Of a DNA stretch of 64,000 nt, positions 49,494 through 58,804 are shown piece by piece. The stretch covers positions 1-64,000 of the forward strand of contig JAGXRK010000012.1 of NCBI GenBank assembly GCA_018335755.1, read 5' to 3'. The DNA comes from Ignavibacterium sp. (GTDB lineage Bacteria; Bacteroidota; Ignavibacteria; Ignavibacteriales; Ignavibacteriaceae). The notes beneath the pieces were generated by a model, which saw only the letters and a list, made by a program, of their open reading frames with translations, searched no databases and had not been told where the DNA came from. Numbering within the stretch: position 1 is the stretch's first letter; each line of letters starts with the position of its first letter. Made by a program: the position numbers and the translations under genes.

Positions 49494-52341
49494 TAAGCCC
49501 TTTTTTCATTCTATCTATTTGAAATTGATAAAGCATTCCATATCTGCTTTGATCATTTTATTCTTATTTGCTGAATTGACTTCGGCACAATTTTATTACT
49601 TTGGCAGAAATAAAGTTCAATATGAGGATTTTGATTGGAAAGTTCTTCGCACCAAGCATTTTAATATTTATTATTATGGTGAAATGGAAAAGATTGCTGA
49701 GATTGGTGCATTTTACGCCGAAGAAATTTATGACGAACTTAAAGTAAAACTTAACCACGTTGTAACAAGAAAAATTCCTCTGATTTTTTATAATACTTCC
49801 TTACATTTTCAACAGACAAATGTTACTCCGGGATTAATACCTGAGGGTGTCGGAGGTTTTTTCGAATTTTTAAAGGGCAGAGTTGTCCTTCCATCAACAG
49901 GTTCCTTGAAAGATTTCAGACATGTTATTCGTCACGAACTTGTTCACGTATTTATGACTAACAAAATTTACCGTACCCTATCAGATCATAGGATTCCACC
50001 TGATATGCTTCCGCCTTTGTGGTTTGTTGAAGGGTTGGCAGAATATCTTTCTACTGAAGTTGATGCACAAGCTGAGATGGTTATGCGAGATGCAGTGATC
50101 AATAATTATTTTGTCGGTTTGAAAGATATATTTGCTATATATGGTTCATTTTTAATGTATAAAGAAGGTCAGAGTTTCCTGGAATTTGTTGCTGAAAATT
50201 ACGGCGAAGAAAAAGTTCTTTTAATGGTTGAAAATTTCTGGATGTATAAAAATTTCAATGATCTTCTTGAATATCTTCTTGGAAAGAAGATAGAAGAAAT
50301 TGATAATGAATGGATCTATTGGTTAAGAAAAAAATATTATCCTCTGTTCAGTAAAAAACTACCTCATAATATAGGAGCAAAAAAAATAACAGAAAAAGGT
50401 TTTTACTTCAGTCCGGTGCATCATAGGATAGATGGTAAAGATTATATTTATACATCAGCAAACAGCGATGGTTATTCATCTATTTACAGAATAGAACTTG
50501 ATGAAAAACTTAACCCGAAAGGGAGTCCTGAACTTGTATTAAGAGGAGAAAAGTCTGATGAACTTGAATCATTCCATTTATTTCAATCAGCAATTGATAT
50601 ATCCAACTCCGGTTTACTTGCTTTAGTTACAAAAAGCGGTCCGACAGATGTAATACATTTTCTGAATACGTCAACCCAAGAATTAACTAAAACTTTTCAA
50701 CGCGATTATCTCATTTCTATCAGTTCACCTAAATTTTATTCAAATGGTGCGCTCATTACATTTCACGCGGTTGATCAGAAAGGATTCAGTGATATTTATG
50801 TTTACGATTTGATTAATGATTCATTAGAGAGACTTACTAACGATTATTATGATGATAAAGATCCTTCATTCAGCAATGACGATGAAATTATATTTGTGTC
50901 TGACAGGACTGCCGGTAAAATTGAAAGAAAGTATAATTTATTTTCAATTAATGTATCTTCAAAAAAAATATCTTATCTCACTTACCTTGATGCAAATTTA
51001 TCATCACCAATTTTATCTCCCGAAAAAAATGAAATCTATTTTACTGCAGATATTGATGGCGTAAGAAATATCTGGAAAATGGATTATTCACCTAATTCGG
51101 AAAGAACAGATACGGTTAGACGGGTTTCAAGGTTTTTTACGAGTTCCTTTGACCAAAGATTTCTTGGGAAAGATAAACTTATTTTTACCGGCTTTGAGAA
51201 TTTTTCATTCCAGATTTACTTAAAGGACCTTAATAAACTCTCACAAGATTCTACATTAACCATTGCAATGGATTTTGATGGTGCCGGCGGAAAATGGTAT
51301 CATAAGTTATTAACAGCAGATCACGAGAGAGAAAAACTGGTTTATGAAAAAGAATACACACTGGATTACGCTGCAGGTGTAGTTTCAACCGACCCGGTAT
51401 TTGGAACTCAGGGGGGTGCAATATTTTCATTAAGCGATCTGCTTGGCGATGATAAGTATTTTTTCCTTCTATATAATACTGCAAATGTACAGAGTGATTT
51501 TCTAAAAAGTTTTAACGTAGCAATTGAACGGCTCGATCTCAGTCAACGCGTAAATTATGGTTACGGTGTATTTCATTTTAGCGGAAGAAGATATGATATT
51601 CGTGATTCGGATGAATATTACTTTGAAAGGATTTTCGGAGGATTTTTCCGCTTCAATTACCCAATTTCAAAATTTCAAAGAATTGAAGCACTTACATCTT
51701 TAGCTAACTCTGATAAAGAAGTTTTTGCTGGTATCAAACAAAGAAAAGCTGTGTTACTAACTAACTCAATCTCGTACGTTCACGATAATTCACTTTGGGG
51801 TCCTTCCGGACCGCTCGATGGCAGCAGATTGCTCTTTCTGCTGGGTTACACCAGCGATATTAAATTCAGCAATGTTAATTATTTCAGTTTAATTGCTGAT
51901 ATAAGATATTATTACAGGATTGCTTTAACAACATCTATTGCCACAAGATTAGGGTTTTTCTACAATGAAGGAAAGGAAGCAAGAAGATATTTTATGGGCG
52001 GAAGCTGGGACCTTAGAGGCTGGCCTCGATGGGCAATAAGAGGGGAAAAAATGTGGCTTTCTTCACTTGAATTCAGGTTCCCTTTAATTGATGCCCTGTA
52101 CGTGAAATTTCCATTTTTTGGGCTTGGATTTTTTGGAATTCGCGGCGCTGCTTTTTTTGATGCTGGTAGTGCATGGGATACTGAATATAAAAGAACTTAC
52201 GGCAGTGTTGGCGGGGGAATTAGATTTAACCTTTTTGGTGTTTTGGTACTGCGTTATGATATTGGTAAAAAAATAGAAAATAATTTTTCAAGTTTTCAAC
52301 CGGGATTATTTTATCAATTCTTTTTTGGATGGGATTTCTGA
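49444..52341 (+). CDS. Gluzincin (peptidase MA-like) / TolB-like beta-propeller / Omp85-BamA-like C-terminal barrel fusion protein
   Basis: 965 aa (start may be downstream); VIRHELVHVFMTNK (HExxH) + WFVEGLAEYLS; propeller repeats such as LTNDYYDDKDPSFSNDDEIIFVSDRTAGK; C-terminus RRYFMGGSWDLRGW, LEFRFPLIDAL, FFDAGSAW, GGGIRFNLFGVLVLRYDIGKK, ending WDF. Confidence 0.85.
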   Translation: MIPVKSIISINLKSDFNKPFFHSIYLKLIKHSISALIILFLFAELTSAQFYYFGRNKVQYEDFDWKVLRTKHFNIYYYGEMEKIAEIGAFYAEEIYDELKVKLNHVVTRKIPLIFYNTSLHFQQTNVTPGLIPEGVGGFFEFLKGRVVLPSTGSLKDFRHVIRHELVHVFMTNKIYRTLSDHRIPPDMLPPLWFVEGLAEYLSTEVDAQAEMVMRDAVINNYFVGLKDIFAIYGSFLMYKEGQSFLEFVAENYGEEKVLLMVENFWMYKNFNDLLEYLLGKKIEEIDNEWIYWLRKKYYPLFSKKLPHNIGAKKITEKGFYFSPVHHRIDGKDYIYTSANSDGYSSIYRIELDEKLNPKGSPELVLRGEKSDELESFHLFQSAIDISNSGLLALVTKSGPTDVIHFLNTSTQELTKTFQRDYLISISSPKFYSNGALITFHAVDQKGFSDIYVYDLINDSLERLTNDYYDDKDPSFSNDDEIIFVSDRTAGKIERKYNLFSINVSSKKISYLTYLDANLSSPILSPEKNEIYFTADIDGVRNIWKMDYSPNSERTDTVRRVSRFFTSSFDQRFLGKDKLIFTGFENFSFQIYLKDLNKLSQDSTLTIAMDFDGAGGKWYHKLLTADHEREKLVYEKEYTLDYAAGVVSTDPVFGTQGGAIFSLSDLLGDDKYFFLLYNTANVQSDFLKSFNVAIERLDLSQRVNYGYGVFHFSGRRYDIRDSDEYYFERIFGGFFRFNYPISKFQRIEALTSLANSDKEVFAGIKQRKAVLLTNSISYVHDNSLWGPSGPLDGSRLLFLLGYTSDIKFSNVNYFSLIADIRYYYRIALTTSIATRLGFFYNEGKEARRYFMGGSWDLRGWPRWAIRGEKMWLSSLEFRFPLIDALYVKFPFFGLGFFGIRGAAFFDAGSAWDTEYKRTYGSVGGGIRFNLFGVLVLRYDIGKKIENNFSSFQPGLFYQFFFGWDF

Positions 52342-53486
52342 AAAAACACTTAAACATATTATTGATTTTTTGCTCCTTGTCTTTTTTCAGTGGATGTGCG
52401 AAATCGATCATCAAAATAGTTTATCAAAAGGATGATAACCCTGTTACCATGTTTGCTGAAACAGGCGAGAGGAATTTCTATGTTCCTATTACTATTAGCG
52501 ATTCATTATCCTTAATATGGGAAAGGGATACACATGGAAGTTTTAATAACTCATCTTTTCTTTTTTTCGATTCAACTATAATAGTGCATGATTTGGGCGG
52601 AAGAGTTCACACTTTTAATATTCATACCGGTAAACAGACAGGTGTACTTAAAAATAAAGGATCTGTTTTATCAACTCCCGTTTTAATCAATTATAGTATA
52701 GTCATTCCGCTTGTTCTAACCAATAAAAATAAAACAGAATTGATCTTCTATGATTATTTCAATGGTAAAGAATTAGATTTAGTTGAAATTGATGGAAGGG
52801 TAATTAACCAGTTATTAAAAATTGATGATGATGTCGTTCTGATTACTGAAGAAGGTACTATAAAAAGAATTAACTTAAGAGGTAATGAAAAATGGAACAT
52901 CAGTTTTGATTCCTTTGTCAGATCAAATCCGGCTTATTCAAACGGAAGAATTTATTTTGCTTCAATTGATGGTGAATTCTTTTGTCTTGATGCTGAATCT
53001 TCAAGACTGATTTACCGGAAAAAATTATCTTCTTCATTTAATGGCGGAGTAACAATTAAATCCAACAATGCCTATTTAGCTGATACGGATGGAATTATTT
53101 ATTCGATAAAATTATCAGATGGCGGGATTAACTGGGTATATAATGCAGGTTCAAGAATTCAGATGAACCCTGCATTAGATAATGAAAATCTTTTTATTGG
53201 AAATCTATCCGGAGAAATTTTCTCAATAACTCAAAATACAGGTGCTCTGAACTGGAAAGAAAAATTTAATGGTGCCGTTTTTAACAGCACTCCTTTAATT
53301 ACTGATAATAGAATAATAATTTCAAATCTTTTTAAGTCAGTATTTCTAATAAACAAAACCGATGGTAAGGTAAGCAAAGAAATCAGCCTGAATGAAAGAG
53401 TTAAAATGACTCCTGCAATAAAATGCAATATACTTTTTCTTGGTTACGACAGAGGAACAGTAAGAGCTTATGAAATCGTTAATTAA
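52329..53486 (+). CDS. PQQ-like beta-propeller lipoprotein (BamB-like fold)
   Basis: 385 aa; lipobox SFFSGCAKS; blades such as GRIYFASIDGEFFCLDAESSRLIYRKKL and LFIGNLSGEIFSITQNTGALNWKEKF. Confidence 0.85.
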   Translation: MGFLKKHLNILLIFCSLSFFSGCAKSIIKIVYQKDDNPVTMFAETGERNFYVPITISDSLSLIWERDTHGSFNNSSFLFFDSTIIVHDLGGRVHTFNIHTGKQTGVLKNKGSVLSTPVLINYSIVIPLVLTNKNKTELIFYDYFNGKELDLVEIDGRVINQLLKIDDDVVLITEEGTIKRINLRGNEKWNISFDSFVRSNPAYSNGRIYFASIDGEFFCLDAESSRLIYRKKLSSSFNGGVTIKSNNAYLADTDGIIYSIKLSDGGINWVYNAGSRIQMNPALDNENLFIGNLSGEIFSITQNTGALNWKEKFNGAVFNSTPLITDNRIIISNLFKSVFLINKTDGKVSKEISLNERVKMTPAIKCNILFLGYDRGTVRAYEIVN

Positions 53487-54189
53487 AATCATTTTTGTAT
53501 TTGTAACATCCATCTCTGCTTATTCTCAGGATTGTGATTCAAAACTTCTCCTGAAAACAGATATATCAAATTTCAGAGTTTTCATAAATGATTCACTTGA
53601 GTATAAAGATCAATATGAATATCAATTAGAAAAAGGATTTTACAATATTCTGGTTATGGAGGATAGTGACCGGTGGGATGCCGGATCTTTTTCTGATTCT
53701 TTTTTTATTGATTCCTGCGAAACCAAAGAGCTTATTCTGAAGCTAAGCAGTAATGTACTTATTGATTCTGAGCCGCTGGATGTTAAAGTGTTTGCAGGAG
53801 ATTCCTTATTAGGTTATACTCCGATTATTATACCTAAGTATTTTAATACGGTCACACTAAAAAAATTCGGATATTCTGAAAGAGAAATTGTAATTGATCA
53901 ACGGTTTTCAAAAATCAACGCATCATTGGATTTTATCGGAGAAGCAAAAAAAGAAAACTTTTTTGATAAATCCTTATCAAAAGTATTGATTGGTTCATTG
54001 ATAACTCTAGGTGCTGCATCTGCCTACTTTAAATTAAAGGCCGATGATTACTATGATGAATATCTAAGAACTGGAGATGTTAAATACAAAGATCGAACAA
54101 ATGATTACGATTTAGTAAGCGGAGTGACTTTAGGTCTGACCCAAATTAATTTCGGATTTCTTATTTATAAAATATTTTTTGACAATTAA
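53470..54189 (+). CDS. PEGA-domain-like secreted/membrane protein
   Basis: 239 aa; signal peptide; SEPLDVKVFAGDSLLGYTPIIIPKYFNTVTLKKFGYSEREIVI resembles PEGA; C-terminal hydrophobic segments. Confidence 0.6.
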   Translation: MKSLIKIIFVFVTSISAYSQDCDSKLLLKTDISNFRVFINDSLEYKDQYEYQLEKGFYNILVMEDSDRWDAGSFSDSFFIDSCETKELILKLSSNVLIDSEPLDVKVFAGDSLLGYTPIIIPKYFNTVTLKKFGYSEREIVIDQRFSKINASLDFIGEAKKENFFDKSLSKVLIGSLITLGAASAYFKLKADDYYDEYLRTGDVKYKDRTNDYDLVSGVTLGLTQINFGFLIYKIFFDN

Positions 54190-54192
54190 TGT

Positions 54193-55044
54193 ATGCTAAC
54201 AGTTCTTGAAGCTGTAAAATTATCAGAAGAATATTTAAAAAAGTTTAACATTGATTCTTCACGCCTTAATGCTGAACTCATGCTTGCTGATATCCTGAAC
54301 TGTAAACGACTTGATCTTTATCTTCTTTATGATAAACCTCTGCAAGAATCTGAAATTGCCAAATACAGGGATTACTTAAAACGCAGAAGCAGTCGTGAAC
54401 CATTACAATATATAATCGGTAATGTTGAGTTTTTCGGCTGCAAGTTTTTTGTTGATCCTTCTGTACTTATACCCCGTCCTGAAACAGAATTACTTGTTGA
54501 GTGTGCTCTTAAAAAATATTTGCCGCAAGATGAAATCAGAATACTTGATATTGGAGTTGGAAGCGGTAACATAGCAGTTTCAATTCTAAAAAATCTTCCA
54601 TCATCTACTGCAGTTGGAGTTGATATAAATGATGATACATTATCTGTAGCAAGTAAAAATGCCCGCGAAAATAATGTAATCGAAAGATTGGAATTAGTAA
54701 AGTTTAATATTTTTAGAGATGATAATAAAACTTTAGGAAATTTTGATATGGTTATTTCTAATCCGCCTTATATTTCACTGAATGATTTTCATAACCTTGA
54801 ACCTGAGTTAAAGAATTATGAACCATTGTTATCATTGACTGATAATTCCGATGGGTATTTGTTTTACGAAAAAATCATATCCGTATCATCCGATCTGCTT
54901 AATAATAATGGAAGATTATTTTTTGAACTTGGTAAGGATCAGTATACAAAAGTTAAAAAGATGATGATTGAAAATGGATTCTTAAACATAAATATTATTA
55001 AAGATTATTCTGATATTGAAAGAGTAATATTTGGAGAAAAATAA
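54193..55044 (+). CDS. prmC: Peptide chain release factor N5-glutamine methyltransferase
   Basis: 283 aa; SREPLQYIIGNVEFFG, LIPRPETELLVE, ILDIGVGSGNIAVSIL, MVISNPPYI. Confidence 0.95.
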   Translation: MLTVLEAVKLSEEYLKKFNIDSSRLNAELMLADILNCKRLDLYLLYDKPLQESEIAKYRDYLKRRSSREPLQYIIGNVEFFGCKFFVDPSVLIPRPETELLVECALKKYLPQDEIRILDIGVGSGNIAVSILKNLPSSTAVGVDINDDTLSVASKNARENNVIERLELVKFNIFRDDNKTLGNFDMVISNPPYISLNDFHNLEPELKNYEPLLSLTDNSDGYLFYEKIISVSSDLLNNNGRLFFELGKDQYTKVKKMMIENGFLNINIIKDYSDIERVIFGEK

Positions 55045-55494
55045 ATGAAAGCGGTTGTTCAAAGAGTAAGTGAAGCGGGTGTTTATATTCCTGAAGCAAA
55101 TTATAAATCTGAAATCGGCAAAGGTATGGCTATACTTTTGGGTATTAAATCAGGTGACACTGAATCCGATTTGAACTTTGTTGCAGACAAATGCTGTAAC
55201 CTTAGAATATTTGAAGATGCTGAAGGAAAAATGAACATAGGTATAAAAGATATTAATGGCGAAGCACTCGTCATATCGCAGTTCACAATTTATGGCGAAA
55301 CTGCCAAAGGGAACAGGCCTAGTTTTATAGAAGCAGCACGTCCTGAGGAGGCAATTCCGCTTTTTGAAAAATTTATCCAAAGAATGAAATTAAATCTGGG
55401 TGATGATAAGGTTAAGGTTGGTATTTTTGGTGCAATGATGTCTGTCAAAATAATCAACGATGGTCCAGTTACAATTATGGTTGAATCAAAATAA
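55045..55494 (+). CDS. dtd: D-aminoacyl-tRNA deacylase
   Basis: 149 aa; MKAVVQRVSEAGV, VISQFTIYGETAKGNRPSFIEAARPE, VKVGIFGAMMSVKIINDGPVTIMVES. Confidence 0.95.
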   Translation: MKAVVQRVSEAGVYIPEANYKSEIGKGMAILLGIKSGDTESDLNFVADKCCNLRIFEDAEGKMNIGIKDINGEALVISQFTIYGETAKGNRPSFIEAARPEEAIPLFEKFIQRMKLNLGDDKVKVGIFGAMMSVKIINDGPVTIMVESK

Positions 55495-55504
55495 CGAGTA
55501 AAAC

Positions 55505-56410
55505 TTGAAACCAGTATTAATGATATTTATTGATGGTGTTGGAATTGGTGAAAATGATGCCGGTAAAAATCCTTTTATCAGATATGGATTTAAAGCTTTT
55601 GAAAAAATATTTAGTTCAATTCCGCACTTAAATCATTCCACTCTAATAAATGACCCATATTTTCTTTTTCCAGTTGACCCTGTTATGGGAGTTCCAAATA
55701 TTCCCCAAAGCGGAACAGGGCAGGTTTCAATTTTTTGCGGTATAAATGCTCCAAAATTTGTTGGTAAACATTTCGGACCGTTTCCTTTTTCATCCACTAT
55801 TCCGATAATCAAAGAAAAAAACATTTTACAGTACTATAAAGAAAAAGGCAGAGATGTTTTTTTTGCCAATGCTTATCCCAAGATATTTTTTGACTATCTA
55901 AAATCCGGTAAACAAAGACTAAGTGTCACATCATTAAGCTGCAGACTATCAGGAATTCCTCTTAATAATGCTTCCGATGTTAGAAGCGGCAGGGCACTTA
56001 CCGCCGAAATAACAAATTCCAGATGGAATAAAAAACTTAAGTATAACCTGAAAATTATATCTCCTAAAACTGCCGGAAGGAGACTTTTAAGAATTGCGGG
56101 CAGAAATCACTTTACACTTTATGAATTTTTTCTGACTGATCATCTTGGTCACGGAAGAATACCTGATGAATTCGATGATATTTACTATAATCTTGACGAA
56201 TTTATTACTACAATTCTTACAGAAATGGATTTAGAAAATATGACACTTATAATCTGTTCGGATCACGGAAATATTGAAGATCTTTCAGTTAAAACTCATA
56301 CTCTGAATCCGGCATTAACCATTACGGCAGGGAGGTATGCTGAGCAATTATTCAATTCTATTAAAGATCTGAGCGATATCAAACCTGCAATTATTAAATA
56401 TTGCAAATGA
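55505..56410 (+). CDS. Alkaline-phosphatase/phosphoglycerate-mutase superfamily metalloenzyme, function unknown
   Basis: 301 aa; LMIFIDGVGIGENDAGKNPF, NIPQSGTGQVSIFCGINAP, TDHLGHGR, ICSDHGNIEDLSVKTHTLNPA. Confidence 0.8.
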   Translation: MKPVLMIFIDGVGIGENDAGKNPFIRYGFKAFEKIFSSIPHLNHSTLINDPYFLFPVDPVMGVPNIPQSGTGQVSIFCGINAPKFVGKHFGPFPFSSTIPIIKEKNILQYYKEKGRDVFFANAYPKIFFDYLKSGKQRLSVTSLSCRLSGIPLNNASDVRSGRALTAEITNSRWNKKLKYNLKIISPKTAGRRLLRIAGRNHFTLYEFFLTDHLGHGRIPDEFDDIYYNLDEFITTILTEMDLENMTLIICSDHGNIEDLSVKTHTLNPALTITAGRYAEQLFNSIKDLSDIKPAIIKYCK

Positions 56411-58800
56411 CTAATTATCCGGTAATTAAATTCGCAATTTTATTTGTGATTGGAATTTTGATAGCTCCAATTATAATAATTGCTGATTCAATATTCGTAC
56501 TGATTATACTTATCTCCTTAGTAATTCTCCTATTATGCCTGTTCTTCTTAAAGGATAAATTATTCATATCAAAAAATATCATTGCTTATCTCTTAGTTAT
56601 AATATCTTCAATATTTATCACACAAATAAGAAATGAACCTTTTGATTCAGCACTTCTGAAATACTATAAAGAGAAAGATGTTACTGTTTTTGGCAGAGTT
56701 GAATCTATTGAATTGAAAAGGGAATTTGAAATAGTTTTGACACTTATAACAGATTCAGTAATAATTGCAGGTAATATTTATTCCGATCCGGAAAAAATAC
56801 TATTCAAATTCAGGGGAGACACTGTTGAACGTGAAAAATTTTATGAAAATATTATGCCAGGTAATTCTATTTATGCGCATGGCATTTTTCTTAAAGGAAG
56901 AGAAAAAAGAAATCCCGGTGAATTTGATTATAACAGGTATCTTAAAAGTAAAGACATTTCCGGAATACTGATTAGCAATGAAGGCGATAGTATAAATATT
57001 ATAAGCAGTGAAAAGGATTTCATATCTTCGATAATATTTTCTGCACGAAAATCAGTTGATGAGAGATTAAACAAGTTATTTGAACCTGAGACAGCAGGGC
57101 TTTTAAGAGGATTATTGCTTGCAGACAGAAGTGAAATAGACTTTGAATTAAAAACTCAATTCATCAACTCCGGTGTTATTCACGTATTAGCTGTATCAGG
57201 TTTACACGTTGGTTATATTCTGCTGATTTTTCTTTTCGTTTTTGGAAGATTCAATCTTTACCTGAGAACATTTTTTATTGCGGCTGGTTTATTATCATTT
57301 ATGTTCATTACAGGTATGCCGCCTTCGGTATTCAGGGCAACTGTAATGGCGCTGGTTATCTTATTTGCTTTTCTTTCTAACCGAAGCACAAATCTTCTGA
57401 ATTCAATTTCACTTGCAGCAATTATTATTTTATTAGTTGATCCGAATGAAATTTATAATCCCGGTTTTCAATTATCTTTCTCAGCAGTTCTGGCAATAGG
57501 CATTATATATCCGATTATTGAAAAAGAAATTAATCGGTTAAAAATTTCAAACAAATTTATCCGTGGAATAATACTGTTTTCAGGAGTTTCGTTGAGTGCA
57601 CAAATCGGGACTTTACCTTTTACACTTGCATACTTTGGCAAGTTATCAGTTGTTGCATTATTTGCAAATCTGATCGTTATTCCTTTAATAGGTGTTGTAA
57701 TAGGTCTTGCATTTAGCTCATTATTCATAAGCGTAATTTCCTTAACCATTGCCTCTTACTTTGCTGTTGTAAATGATCTGATAGTTAAGCTATTATTTTC
57801 CTTGATCTCATTTACCGGTGATCTTCAATATTCATTTATATGGATACCGGATTATTCACTTGCTGATGCAATAATTTTTTACGCTGTAATTGCTTTATTT
57901 ATCTACATAATAAAAGATGCTATAAGATGGCAGCCGAAACTTATAATTACCATTTTAGCAATTACAAACATCATTTACTTATCATCTATTGATGATATTG
58001 AACTGCTGCCCGACAATCAATTAAGCATTATGATGGTTGATGTTGGGCAGGGAGATGCAATACTGGTCAAATTTCCGAATAACCAGACGGCATTGATAGA
58101 TGCAGGTGATCTTAATCCTTTTTTTGATAACGGTGAGAGAATTCTAATACCGTTATTACGATATCTTGGTATAAAAAAAGTAGATTATGGCTTTATCACT
58201 CATCTGGATGCCGATCATTATGGCGGATTTCTCTCTCTGCTTTATAATGGTCTTATTGACGAAATATTTAAGCCTTCACCGGATACAACGTTAAAGGATA
58301 TTCGGTTAGAAAGATTTTTAACGAATTTAAATGTAAATGTTAATTATTATACAAGGGAAATTTATGAACTTGGCGGTGCTAAGCTTTATATTTTGAATGA
58401 CGATAAAGATGATTTTTACAATGCTCTTTCAAGCAATGACAAGAGCGGAATGATGAAGCTTGTTTATGGTGATGTGAGCATATTGTTTACAGGAGATGTT
58501 GAAAGAAAAGCGGAGATTTATTATGCTGATAGATATGGTCAGTTTCTTGATGTTGATGTTCTGAAAGTTGCTCATCATGGAAGTAAAACAAGTTCTATTC
58601 CTGAGTTTCTGGAAATTGCAACTCCGGAAATCAGTTTGGTAAGTGCCGGGATAAAAAATAAATTTAAACATCCGTCAGAGGAAATTATTGAGAGACTTGA
58701 GTATTTTGGTTCAGATATCTATCGTACCGATCAATCAGGAGCCTTATTATTTTACAGTGACGGAAATAACATAAACAAAATTGATTGGAGAAATTTCTAA
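56401..58800 (+). CDS. comEC: DNA internalization competence protein ComEC/Rec2
   Basis: 799 aa; GLLLADRSEIDFELKTQFINSGVIHVLAVSGLHVGYI, multi-TM competence domain, metallo-beta-lactamase domain MMVDVGQGDAILVKFPNNQTALIDAGD, THLDADHYGG, VLKVAHHGSKTSS. Confidence 0.95.
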   Translation: MQMTNYPVIKFAILFVIGILIAPIIIIADSIFVLIILISLVILLLCLFFLKDKLFISKNIIAYLLVIISSIFITQIRNEPFDSALLKYYKEKDVTVFGRVESIELKREFEIVLTLITDSVIIAGNIYSDPEKILFKFRGDTVEREKFYENIMPGNSIYAHGIFLKGREKRNPGEFDYNRYLKSKDISGILISNEGDSINIISSEKDFISSIIFSARKSVDERLNKLFEPETAGLLRGLLLADRSEIDFELKTQFINSGVIHVLAVSGLHVGYILLIFLFVFGRFNLYLRTFFIAAGLLSFMFITGMPPSVFRATVMALVILFAFLSNRSTNLLNSISLAAIIILLVDPNEIYNPGFQLSFSAVLAIGIIYPIIEKEINRLKISNKFIRGIILFSGVSLSAQIGTLPFTLAYFGKLSVVALFANLIVIPLIGVVIGLAFSSLFISVISLTIASYFAVVNDLIVKLLFSLISFTGDLQYSFIWIPDYSLADAIIFYAVIALFIYIIKDAIRWQPKLIITILAITNIIYLSSIDDIELLPDNQLSIMMVDVGQGDAILVKFPNNQTALIDAGDLNPFFDNGERILIPLLRYLGIKKVDYGFITHLDADHYGGFLSLLYNGLIDEIFKPSPDTTLKDIRLERFLTNLNVNVNYYTREIYELGGAKLYILNDDKDDFYNALSSNDKSGMMKLVYGDVSILFTGDVERKAEIYYADRYGQFLDVDVLKVAHHGSKTSSIPEFLEIATPEISLVSAGIKNKFKHPSEEIIERLEYFGSDIYRTDQSGALLFYSDGNNINKIDWRNF

Positions 58801-58804
58801 GCAG

